Source: an uncultured Caulobacterales bacterium
GTDB lineage: Bacteria > Pseudomonadota > Alphaproteobacteria > Caulobacterales > Maricaulaceae
NCBI GenBank assembly: GCA_937981945.1
Contig: CALJNJ010000249.1
Span: 1-10,817, forward strand
DNA length: 10,817 bases
Direction of reading: 5' to 3'
This document shows, in pieces, positions 1 through 6,694 of this stretch (positions within the stretch are counted from its first letter, which is position 1; each line of letters opens with the position of its first letter). A model generated the notes under the pieces. That model saw only the letters and a program-made list of their open reading frames with translations. It searched no databases and had not been told where the DNA came from. The position numbers and the translations under genes are program-made.

Positions 1-1362
1 GTTTTCCAAGGGCAAAATCACGCGCCTGACGCTGCCTTTGGGCAAGTTTAGCAGCTCCGGGCCGCGACTCTCAAGCGGCACATCCAAACCGTGATCAGCA
101 AACACAGACGACAAACGTTCAGCGGAACCTTCTGTCCACGACGCAATGACGACGCTTTTGCCTGCTTGTTTTTCTGATTTTATGTATTGCGTGGCCGCAT
201 CGAATAAATTGACGCCTTCCGTCTTGCGTTCTGTCGAAAAATTACGCGCCGGCCGTGCGCCGAAATTAATTTTATTTCCGGAATCCGATGAAAATGGCGT
301 GTGCAGTCTAATTCTGTGTTGCCTAAGAACATCACCAAAGTTTTCGGGAGAAATGTAAAGTCTGTCAGGGCTCAATGGGCGATAGACCCCTGACGTCTTG
401 GCAGGATCGCCGGATCCGGTATCGCGAGCGGCGACATGGCTTTGCCGGGCATCGTAAAAATCTTCGATCAGATCTTGGCGTTCGCTGAAGGCCTCTTTGG
501 CAAGGCCGTCAAAAGCTATGGGGCTGCCGGACGGTAGATAATCAAAAACTGTTTCCAAATGATCATAGAAAAGCGGCAGAAAATGCTCTGTTCCCTGTGG
601 CCGTATACCCTCGGAGATAGCGGCATAAATCGGATCTTTGCTGATTCCGCCCCCAAAGGCGCCGACATAATTCTTTCTAAAGCCGGCTATCGTTTGTTCA
701 TCAAAGAACACTTCGCTGACAGGCGCCATTTCCAATCGATCAATTTGGCGATTGGTTCTTTGAGTTTCCGGGTCAAAATGACGGATGCTTTCAAGCTCAT
801 CTCCGAAAAAATCAAGCCTGACCGGTTCATCAAAAGCCGGTGACCAGACATCGATAAGCCCGCCGCGTATAGCAAAATCTCCAGGCTCCACGACGGTTGA
901 TGCACGGCTGTATCCGTTCAGAGCCAAATAAGTTTCAAGGTCTTTGCGATTAATGCTTTGCCCGGTTTTTGCGCTAAAACCCGCTTTTTCAAATATTGCT
1001 TTAGGCGGTACTTTTTGAAAGACAGCACTCACTGTCGACACGATAATAATGGGTTTATCCGACTGAGCCCTTGTCATTAAATATAATGCAGCGCTGCGCC
1101 GCGCGGCTGCCAATCGACCGGGCGATACGCGGTCAAACGGAAGACAGTCCCAAGCCGGTAAAGATATGGCCGGTATATCAGGCGCAAAAAAGCGGCAGGC
1201 TGATAAAAAGGCCGCCGCACGGCTGTCATCGCGGGCCACAAACATGGCGGGCGCAGCCATGCGCTTAACGGCCCGTACAAAATACAAAGAGTCTGCGCCT
1301 TCAGGCAAGCCTTCAGCCGACAACTCGGCATCGGGCCCGATATATCGTTGGATTTGCAGCAT
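1..1362 (-). CDS. mfd: Transcription-repair coupling factor Mfd, N-terminal 454 residues (runs off the left edge)
   Basis: Mfd recognises RNA polymerase stalled at DNA lesions, pushes it off with an ATP-driven translocase and recruits UvrA. Reading the minus strand from ATG 1362 gives 454 uninterrupted codons to the window edge, under half of the roughly 1150 residues usual for the family. What is visible is the UvrB-like N-terminal region: PAWDCLPFDRVSP at residues 69-81, the GDFAIRGGLIDVW block at 161-173, and the LDFFGDELESIRHFDPETQR block around 183-202. These are strongly Mfd-like. The RNA-polymerase-binding and RecG-like helicase domains lie beyond the window and cannot be judged. The ATG overlaps the sdhE stop by one base (TAATG), and no Shine-Dalgarno is visible, so start by re-initiation after sdhE is likely. 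The family call is firm. Confidence 0.95.
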   Translation of the reverse strand, partial: MLQIQRYIGPDAELSAEGLPEGADSLYFVRAVKRMAAPAMFVARDDSRAAAFLSACRFFAPDIPAISLPAWDCLPFDRVSPGRLAAARRSAALYLMTRAQSDKPIIIVSTVSAVFQKVPPKAIFEKAGFSAKTGQSINRKDLETYLALNGYSRASTVVEPGDFAIRGGLIDVWSPAFDEPVRLDFFGDELESIRHFDPETQRTNRQIDRLEMAPVSEVFFDEQTIAGFRKNYVGAFGGGISKDPIYAAISEGIRPQGTEHFLPLFYDHLETVFDYLPSGSPIAFDGLAKEAFSERQDLIEDFYDARQSHVAARDTGSGDPAKTSGVYRPLSPDRLYISPENFGDVLRQHRIRLHTPFSSDSGNKINFGARPARNFSTERKTEGVNLFDAATQYIKSEKQAGKSVVIASWTEGSAERLSSVFADHGLDVPLESRGPELLNLPKGSVRRVILPLEN

Positions 1363-1616
1363 TAAAATTTGGGGCGATAAGCTCTGATTTTTGCGAGGAC
1401 AGGCGTGTCAAAATTTGCGGGCACGGTTTGCCGCTCCGTTATCCAATCATAGATATCATGGTCTTTAGCCGTCAGAAGGTTCTCAAAAGCCAGTAATTCC
1501 TGATCGGACAACTTTTCGATATTCTCCTTTAGAAAACGCCCGAGCATAATGTCCGCTTCTTTGAACCCGCGATAATTTGCGCGATAAAGCAGGCGTTTTT
1601 TGGCGGCTTCGTCCAT
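1362..1616 (-). CDS. sdhE: SdhE, FAD assembly factor for succinate dehydrogenase (DUF339/Sdh5 family)
   Basis: This small soluble protein promotes covalent attachment of FAD to the SdhA flavoprotein subunit of succinate dehydrogenase (complex II). The 84-residue product matches the family in size and carries the RGxxE flavinylation motif as RGFKE at residues 16-20, followed by ADIMLGRF and a C-terminal stretch with YDWITERQ. The start at 1616 has a GGAG about 10 bases upstream (complement of 1627-1630), and no in-frame ATG was noticed before it. It lies directly before mfd on the same strand with a one-base TAATG overlap, so the two are almost surely co-transcribed. It is divergent from recG. 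That arrangement of sdhE/mfd and recG is common in alphaproteobacteria and probably reflects gene-order conservation, not shared function. Confidence 0.92.
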   Translation of the reverse strand: MDEAAKKRLLYRANYRGFKEADIMLGRFLKENIEKLSDQELLAFENLLTAKDHDIYDWITERQTVPANFDTPVLAKIRAYRPKF

Positions 1617-1637
1617 TTGTACAGGTCTCCGGAAACA

Positions 1638-1664
1638 GCAATTTGAATTGCGGGTTGCGAACCC
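1638..1664. promoter_or_regulatory. Two adjacent short inverted repeats in the sdhE/recG divergent spacer
   Basis: The 67-bp spacer between the sdhE and recG starts holds two palindromic elements side by side. The first is GCAATT-TG-AATTGC at 1638-1651, with perfect 6-bp arms. The second is GGGTT-GCG-AACCC at 1652-1664, with perfect 5-bp arms. Both promoters for the divergent genes must lie in or very near this spacer, so these could be regulator-binding sites. They do not fit the direct-repeat alphaproteobacterial LexA box (GTTC-N7-GTTC). Short palindromes also arise by chance, so a regulatory role is only a suggestion. Confidence 0.3.
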
Positions 1665-1671
1665 ATAGTTT
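1643..1671 (+). promoter_or_regulatory. Weak candidate promoter for recG
   Basis: TTGAAT at 1643-1648 and TAGTTT at 1666-1671 are separated by 17 bases, a sigma-70-like layout with a good -35 and a poor -10 (3 of 6 matches). Transcription would start near 1678, only a few bases before the recG ATG at 1684. That fits the absence of a visible Shine-Dalgarno before recG and would make the message nearly leaderless. The match is too weak to rely on. Confidence 0.22.
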
Positions 1672-1683
1672 CTCGTTCAACTT

Positions 1684-3771
1684 ATGGCAATGCGGCCCGA
1701 TGTTCTTTTTCCGTTTTTTGCCGATGTGACCACGTTAAACGGGGTTGGGACGCGCGTTCGCGAGTCTTTAGGCCGTGCTATGGGGACAAGGATCAAAGAC
1801 TTGATCTTAACGCCGCCGTCAAATTTGATCGATCGGAGTTACCGGCCTCATATCGCCGGAGCCCGAAACGGCGAAATCTGTACATTGACCGTCAGTGTGG
1901 GCAGTCACAATGCCCCGGCTAATCGTCGACACCCTTATAAAATTCGGGTGTTTGATTCGACCGGGGAAATGACCCTCACATTCTTTCATGCAAGGGCTGA
2001 TTATTTAAAACGCGTTCTGCCGGAAGGCAGTCAGCGGCTTATTTCAGGGAAAGTCGAGTTTTACGGGCCGAACATTCAAATGACACACCCTGACTATATT
2101 CTTGATCCCAAAAACGCGGATGATCTTCCGGTCTATGAATCTCAATATCCATTGACCGCGGGACTGTCTCAAAAAGTAGCTCGTAAAGCCGTTATGCAAT
2201 CAGTCGAAAAGATACCGAAAATGTCAGAATGGCAGGACCCGAGCTTTCTGGCACGGCAAGATTGGCCAAATTTCGAAACAGCGTTACGGCGCCTTCATTT
2301 GCCCGAACATCCGGTGGACATTAAAACCGACGGACCTGCGCGCCAAAGATTAGCCTATGATGAATTCTTGGCCAAGCAATTAGCCATGGCCTTGGTTCGG
2401 GAAAACACCCGAAAACAAAAAGGGCGCGCCTTGGATGCCAAGGGAAGCTATGTTGACGACGTTTTAAAAGGGGCCCCTTACAAGCCCACCAACGCGCAGA
2501 ATAGAGCCGTGTCTGAAATCCTGAGCGATCTTAAATCACCGCACCGAATGTCACGTCTGCTGCATGGTGATGTGGGTTCGGGAAAAACTTTTGTCGCGGC
2601 TTTGGTTGCTGCCTATGCCGCTGAAGCCGGCGTTCAAATTGCTCTGATGGCCCCGACTGAAATCCTGGCACGTCAGCACGAAGAAAGCTTAACAGAATTT
2701 TTGGAACCGGCGGGTCTGACCGTCAAAGCATTAACAGGCCGGGATAAAGGAAAACCGCGCCAAGCGCTTCTGACCGGGCTGTCAGAGGGTTATATTGATG
2801 TCATCATCGGGACCCATGCATTGTTTCAGGATACGGTAGAATTTAAAGATTTGGGACTGGTAATTATTGATGAACAGCACCGATTTGGCGTACATGACCG
2901 ATTACGCCTCACGCAAAAAGGACTGGCGCCGGACCTTCTCGTGATGACGGCGACTCCTATCCCAAGAACCTTGGCATTGACAGCCTATGGTGATCTCGAC
3001 ATTTCAAAACTTGATGAGAAACCCGCCGGCCGGAAACCCATTGAAACCCGTATACTACCAATGCAGCGACTGGACGACGTGATCGACGCTGTGTCCCGAA
3101 CCATATCGGCCGGCAATCAAGTGTATTGGGTCTGCCCACTAGTCGAAGACAGCGATCTGATTGATCTGTCTTCAGCCGAAGACCGTTTCAGGTCATTGTC
3201 CGCGCATTTTGGGTCGCGTACAGGCTTGGTTCACGGACGACTAAAGCCCGAAGAAAAAGACCGTGTGACCGAACGGTTTAAATCCGGAGACCTCGACATT
3301 ATGGTGGCGACCACGGTTATCGAAGTCGGGGTAGACGCTCCCAATGCGACAGTCATTGTTATTGAGCATGCAGAAAGGTTCGGTTTGGCTCAGCTTCATC
3401 AATTAAGAGGTCGTGTAGGGAGATCTGACAAACCCTCTACCTGCCTACTGCTCTATAAAGGCCCCCTTTCCGTCAACGGGAAAGCCAGGCTTGAAACTAT
3501 GCGGCAATCGCAAGACGGCTTTTTGATTGCGGAAAAGGATTGGGAACTGCGAGGTTCGGGCGATCTACTGGGATCCCGTCAGAGCGGCCTGCCGGCTTAC
3601 AGACTGGCTGATCTGGATAAACATCGCGCGCTATTGGAGACGGCTCACAATGATGCTCGCCTGATCGTCGAAACGGACCCGGGGCTGAAATCAAACCGCG
3701 GCAAGTCTCTCCGCAATCTTCTTTACCTGTTTGAGCAGGATTGGGGCATTGAGCTCATGAAAGCCGGCTAG
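1684..3771 (+). CDS. recG: ATP-dependent DNA helicase RecG
   Basis: RecG is a double-stranded DNA translocase that remodels stalled replication forks and branch-migrates Holliday junctions and R-loops. The 695-residue product has the normal family length. An N-terminal wedge/OB region (about 60-150) precedes a complete superfamily 2 helicase core: Walker A GDVGSGKT at 295-302, Walker B DEQH at 396-399, the TATP motif at 421-425, the TTVIEVGVD block at 543-551, and QLRGRVGR (motif VI) at 573-580. The C-terminal region has the usual RGSGDLLGSRQSG stretch. All key residues are present, so it should be active. The start could be ATG 1684 or ATG 1690; the MRP beginning at 1690 resembles other alphaproteobacterial RecG N-termini, and neither has a clear ribosome-binding site. 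It is divergent from sdhE-mfd and converges directly on the DUF502 gene. Confidence 0.97.
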   Translation: MAMRPDVLFPFFADVTTLNGVGTRVRESLGRAMGTRIKDLILTPPSNLIDRSYRPHIAGARNGEICTLTVSVGSHNAPANRRHPYKIRVFDSTGEMTLTFFHARADYLKRVLPEGSQRLISGKVEFYGPNIQMTHPDYILDPKNADDLPVYESQYPLTAGLSQKVARKAVMQSVEKIPKMSEWQDPSFLARQDWPNFETALRRLHLPEHPVDIKTDGPARQRLAYDEFLAKQLAMALVRENTRKQKGRALDAKGSYVDDVLKGAPYKPTNAQNRAVSEILSDLKSPHRMSRLLHGDVGSGKTFVAALVAAYAAEAGVQIALMAPTEILARQHEESLTEFLEPAGLTVKALTGRDKGKPRQALLTGLSEGYIDVIIGTHALFQDTVEFKDLGLVIIDEQHRFGVHDRLRLTQKGLAPDLLVMTATPIPRTLALTAYGDLDISKLDEKPAGRKPIETRILPMQRLDDVIDAVSRTISAGNQVYWVCPLVEDSDLIDLSSAEDRFRSLSAHFGSRTGLVHGRLKPEEKDRVTERFKSGDLDIMVATTVIEVGVDAPNATVIVIEHAERFGLAQLHQLRGRVGRSDKPSTCLLLYKGPLSVNGKARLETMRQSQDGFLIAEKDWELRGSGDLLGSRQSGLPAYRLADLDKHRALLETAHNDARLIVETDPGLKSNRGKSLRNLLYLFEQDWGIELMKAG

Positions 3772-4467
3772 CTATTTGCCTTCGGCAAGCTTTTCCAGTT
3801 CATCATTCGAAACCATGCCGCCCGAGATAATGAGTTTGGCGCCCTCTTCCGGTGTCATATTTAGAATCTTTAAATCGGAGCGTTTTGAAAACAGCAGAAA
3901 ACCGGACGTCGGGTTCGGTGTTGTAGGAACGAATACACAGACATGATCTTCGGACAAATGGTCTAATGGCGCGCCTTTGAGCTTTGCGGTGATAAATCCT
4001 ACGGCCCATAAACCGGGTCTGGGATATTCCAACAAACAAACTTCATTAAAGGCTCGGTCTTCAGATTGAGCGACGGTGCTGACGATTTGTTTGACACCGT
4101 TATAAACATTACTGACCAGCGGCACGCGGCCGAGTAAGTTCTCGCCAAATTTCAAAACGCTGTTGCCAATAATGTTTGAGGCCAGAACGCCAAGCATAAA
4201 AAGAGCTACGACGGCGACGATGAGCCCGGTGCCCGGTATATTAAATCCGATGAGGTCATGAATATAAGTATTTGGATTCCACGCTCTGGGTAAAATTTCG
4301 AGAACCCAATTGTCCATGAACCTGACAAAGCCTGTGATCAACCAAATCGTTGCGCCGATCGGCAATGCGATGACGACGCCGGTAAAGAAACTGTTCCGCA
4401 TACTACGAAACAAACCCGGTTTGGGTTTTTCAACTGTTTCTTCTTCGGGGATTTCAATTTCAGTCAT
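3772..4467 (-). CDS. DUF502 family inner-membrane protein
   Basis: This is a 231-residue membrane protein of a widespread but functionally undefined family (DUF502). Two hydrophobic segments are visible, at about residues 27-48 (in FFTGVVIALPIGATIWL and beyond) and 79-100 (GTGLIVAVVALFMLGVLASN). They are followed by the family block GRVPLVSNVYNGVKQIV at about 113-129 and the VPTTPNPTSGFLLF segment at 180-193. The N-terminus is acidic and probably cytoplasmic. The ATG at 4467 gives the expected length, although the upstream AAGAAAATAAGCC is a poor ribosome-binding site. Its stop codon abuts the recG stop on the other strand (TAGCTA), leaving no intergenic base. Co-location with recG is common in alphaproteobacteria; I infer no functional link from it. 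Confidence 0.93.
   Translation of the reverse strand: MTEIEIPEEETVEKPKPGLFRSMRNSFFTGVVIALPIGATIWLITGFVRFMDNWVLEILPRAWNPNTYIHDLIGFNIPGTGLIVAVVALFMLGVLASNIIGNSVLKFGENLLGRVPLVSNVYNGVKQIVSTVAQSEDRAFNEVCLLEYPRPGLWAVGFITAKLKGAPLDHLSEDHVCVFVPTTPNPTSGFLLFSKRSDLKILNMTPEEGAKLIISGGMVSNDELEKLAEGK
3776..3794 (+). terminator. Possible weak intrinsic terminator for recG inside the DUF502 3' end
   Basis: Immediately after the recG stop, TTGCC-TTC-GGCAA (3776-3788) forms a 5-bp stem with a 3-base loop, followed by GC and four T residues. It lies entirely within the last codons of the convergent DUF502 gene. The stem and the T-tract are both short, so it may only be a chance hairpin. Confidence 0.25.
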
Positions 4468-4523
4468 TGGCTTATTTTCTTAAAAGGGTTAGCACTGCAC
4501 CGAACCCGGTTTCTAAAATTGAT

Positions 4524-5723
4524 ATGGCGAATATGCAGCGTTTTTCAACACAAACATATGGCATTGGCGGCGTAATATTGATGCTTGTGTTTATTTTTGG
4601 TGCACTTGTCTACTATCGAAACGACATTTTTCAGTCGATTCAGGATCCGGGCGAACCATTTCAGACCTACACAAAACCGGAAGCGCCAAATTACAACTTG
4701 GCTGAGAACTGGATGGATCTGCCGGACTTGGCCGCCGATCCGTTTAATCACCCGGGTGCGGGCGATGTATTTGTTGTCATTCCGGTATTGTTCAAAGGTG
4801 GCGATCATTGGAATTTGCCGGTGACTCGAGAGTATCAAATTGACAAATTAAACCGGCTTATACGCCCTAATTATGTTGCCCCATACCGAAGTTCCGGACG
4901 GGTATTTGCGCCGTTTTACAGACAGGCCTCGCTCTACACTTATATGACCAATAGAGAGGACGCGCGAAGAGCGCAGGATTTGGCCTATCGCGACGTCAAA
5001 CGGGCCTTTGAGTTTTTCCTGCAACATTCCCAACCTGAGAGGCCGATTATATTAGCCGGACACGGTCAAGGCGCATCCCATGCGCAACGATTATTACAGG
5101 ACTTCTTCCAAGGGGATTTGAAAGACCGATTAGCAGCTGCCTATATTATCGATCACCCCCTGCCGATGGAACAATTTGAAGAAGAACTTTCACAAACACC
5201 TCCCTGTGAGAGTGAGTCGTCCGTTAATTGCGTTGTCGCATGGGGCGCCTTTTTGCCGGGCGACGGCGCAATCGCGGAGCGTTTTGCCACCCGGCTTAGT
5301 TTTTATGAGAACGGTCGGTATAAAACCGTCGATAACAGGCCTCTTTTATGTGTGAATCCGTTACTTTGGACAATGACAGGCGACTACGCCCCCAAGCGTT
5401 TACACAAAGGCGGCATGGCTGCCGAAGGCCTCGAACCTGATATAGAAGCTGCGCCGTTAGTTCGTCAGGCCGGCACTCAGTGTCAGGACGGACTGCTCTA
5501 TGTCGATAAACCGCGCAGCCGGTCACTCAGACGACCCATTCGAATAGGCGGGCAATATCGCACCATGCCGTCAAATTTATTTTTCGAAGACATAAAACAA
5601 AATGCCGTCAACAGAGTAGCAGCCTTGAAAATGACCGGTAATTTGCCGGAGCGGGTCGAAAAATTGGATGATTTGGACGTGATTGAGATTATTGAAAGTC
5701 CCGTCACTCCTATCAAAGAATAA
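4524..5723 (+). CDS. Membrane-anchored DUF3089 protein, alpha/beta-hydrolase relative lacking the usual nucleophile
   Basis: A single hydrophobic segment (residues 12-31, YGIGGVILMLVFIFGALVYY) should anchor this 399-residue protein in the inner membrane. The rest resembles DUF3089, an uncharacterised alpha/beta-hydrolase-like family: GDVFVVIPVLFKGGDHWNLPV, FAPFYRQASLYTY, RPIILAGHGQGASHAQRLL, VVAWGAFLPG, CVNPLLW and a C-terminal NLFFEDIKQNAVNRV. The nucleophile elbow reads GHGQG (Gly181), where I expect GHSQG. The C-terminal position that I recall as a conserved Tyr-His reads Tyr-Arg (Arg346). The protein may therefore be catalytically dead, or it may use another residue. The start is uncertain: ATG 4524 and ATG 4533 both lack a Shine-Dalgarno, and an in-frame TTG at 4467 would overlap the DUF502 start. 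It converges with kdsA across a 6-base gap. Confidence 0.82.
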   Translation: MANMQRFSTQTYGIGGVILMLVFIFGALVYYRNDIFQSIQDPGEPFQTYTKPEAPNYNLAENWMDLPDLAADPFNHPGAGDVFVVIPVLFKGGDHWNLPVTREYQIDKLNRLIRPNYVAPYRSSGRVFAPFYRQASLYTYMTNREDARRAQDLAYRDVKRAFEFFLQHSQPERPIILAGHGQGASHAQRLLQDFFQGDLKDRLAAAYIIDHPLPMEQFEEELSQTPPCESESSVNCVVAWGAFLPGDGAIAERFATRLSFYENGRYKTVDNRPLLCVNPLLWTMTGDYAPKRLHKGGMAAEGLEPDIEAAPLVRQAGTQCQDGLLYVDKPRSRSLRRPIRIGGQYRTMPSNLFFEDIKQNAVNRVAALKMTGNLPERVEKLDDLDVIEIIESPVTPIKE

Positions 5724-5729
5724 ATAAGA

Positions 5730-6581
5730 TTAGAGCGGGTTTGCTTTCGCCAGATCGTCAAACCGCTTTATGTCACTTAGTAAAGCTTCAAACTTATCCA
5801 TCGGAATCATATTGGGTCCGTCGGACGGTGCGTTATCCGGATCGGGATGAGTTTCCATAAAGATTGCTGCCACACCAATGGACGCTGCTGCGCGAGCTAA
5901 AGGCGGAACAAATTCTCTTTGACCGCCGCTTGTGCCGCCTTGTCCGCCCGGTTGCTGCACCGAATGTGTGGCGTCAAATACAACGGGTCCGCCAAATGAC
6001 TTCATAATTGGGATGCCCCTGAAATCTGTCACAAGCGTGTTATATCCGAAACTGGCCCCGCGTTCACAGGCCATAACATTAGGATTGCCGGCTTCGACCA
6101 ATTTGTTCAGGACGTTTTTCATGTCCCAAGGCGCCAAAAACTGTCCCTTTTTGACATTAATAACGCGCCCCGTTTCGGCTGCAGCAACCAACAAATCCGT
6201 CTGACGGCACATAAAGGCCGGTATTTGCAGTACGTCCACCACTGATCCGACTTCCTTGGCTTGTTCTGCCGTGTGAATATCTGTGAGGCATGGCAATCCG
6301 ACTTCTTGCCGGACGGCTTCGAAAATCGGTAATGCTCCCGACAGACCGATTCCGCGCGGTGAATGGATACTGGTTCGATTAGCTTTATCATATGACGATT
6401 TATAAATCAGGTTGACCCCTACCCGTTCGGCAATACCTTTTAAGCGGTCAGCGGTCATGAGCGCATGATCGCGACTTTCCATGGCGCAAGGGCCTGCCAA
6501 AATAGTGACAGGATGCTCATTTCCGATTTTATACTCGCCGCCCGAAGGCGTTTTTAAGCGAATAGTCGCGTTGATATTCAT
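5730..6581 (-). CDS. kdsA: 2-dehydro-3-deoxyphosphooctonate aldolase (Kdo-8-phosphate synthase), metal-dependent type
   Basis: KdsA condenses phosphoenolpyruvate with D-arabinose 5-phosphate to Kdo 8-phosphate in the cytoplasm, the first committed step towards the Kdo of lipopolysaccharide. The 283-residue product matches the family length. Visible motifs are AGPCAMES at 29-36, KSSYDKANRTSIHS at 61-74, FMCRQTDLL at 123-131, NVKKGQFLAPWD at 142-153, FDATHSVQQPGG at 202-213 and METHPDPDNAPSDGP at 242-256. Cys32, His206, Glu243 and Asp254 match the four metal ligands of class II enzymes such as that of Aquifex; the E. coli metal-independent enzyme has Asn at the first position. ATG 6581 is preferred over the upstream ATG 6656 because it gives the family length and has GGAG six bases upstream (complement of 6588-6591). 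It is divergent from the cysK operon. Confidence 0.97.
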   Translation of the reverse strand: MNINATIRLKTPSGGEYKIGNEHPVTILAGPCAMESRDHALMTADRLKGIAERVGVNLIYKSSYDKANRTSIHSPRGIGLSGALPIFEAVRQEVGLPCLTDIHTAEQAKEVGSVVDVLQIPAFMCRQTDLLVAAAETGRVINVKKGQFLAPWDMKNVLNKLVEAGNPNVMACERGASFGYNTLVTDFRGIPIMKSFGGPVVFDATHSVQQPGGQGGTSGGQREFVPPLARAAASIGVAAIFMETHPDPDNAPSDGPNMIPMDKFEALLSDIKRFDDLAKANPL

Positions 6582-6616
6582 AGCTCGCTCCGTTACGGGC
6601 TTCGGGTAACACAAGT

Positions 6617-6646
6617 TTGAATAAAAAGCATGGATTTTTGCATATA
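6617..6646 (+). promoter_or_regulatory. Candidate promoter for the cysK operon
   Basis: TTGAAT at 6617-6622 and CATATA at 6641-6646 are 18 bases apart, followed by more A/T-rich sequence to 6650. Transcription would begin at about 6652-6656, inside the inverted repeat at 6648-6663, giving a leader of roughly 40 bases. The spacer between the kdsA and cysK starts (6582-6694, 113 bp) is the largest in the window and the only plausible site for this operon's promoter. The -10 element is imperfect. Confidence 0.3.
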
Positions 6647-6647
6647 T

Positions 6648-6663
6648 ATAGGTCACATCCTAT
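6648..6663. promoter_or_regulatory. Perfect inverted repeat upstream of cysK, candidate operator
   Basis: ATAGG-TCACAT-CCTAT has two perfect 5-bp arms around a 6-base spacer. It covers the predicted start region of cysK transcription and lies about 30 bases before the cysK ATG. A dimeric repressor bound here would block the operon, which would suit a gene set expected to respond to sulfur or cysteine supply. The regulator is unknown, and I do not recognise a named consensus. It also lies in the upstream region of the divergent kdsA. Confidence 0.35.
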
Positions 6664-6694
6664 GACAGATATGTACCAAATATCAGGAGTAATT

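Noticed and set aside
1643..1680. LexA (SOS) box before recG
   Set aside because: The alphaproteobacterial direct-repeat pattern GTTC-N7-GTTC is absent; GTTC/GAAC words occur but with the wrong spacing and orientation.
4467..4523. TTG start at 4467 for the DUF3089 gene, giving 19 extra N-terminal residues
   Set aside because: It would overlap the DUF502 start by one base and leave no room for a promoter. The added residues match nothing obvious, and ATG 4524 places the membrane segment close to the N-terminus as expected.
5700..5760. Shared terminator between DUF3089 and kdsA
   Set aside because: The convergent junction has only six intergenic bases, and I could not find a stem of useful length with a T-tract on either side.
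6582..6656. Upstream ATG 6656 as the kdsA start
   Set aside because: It adds 25 residues not seen in the family and has no ribosome-binding site, whereas ATG 6581 has GGAG six bases upstream.
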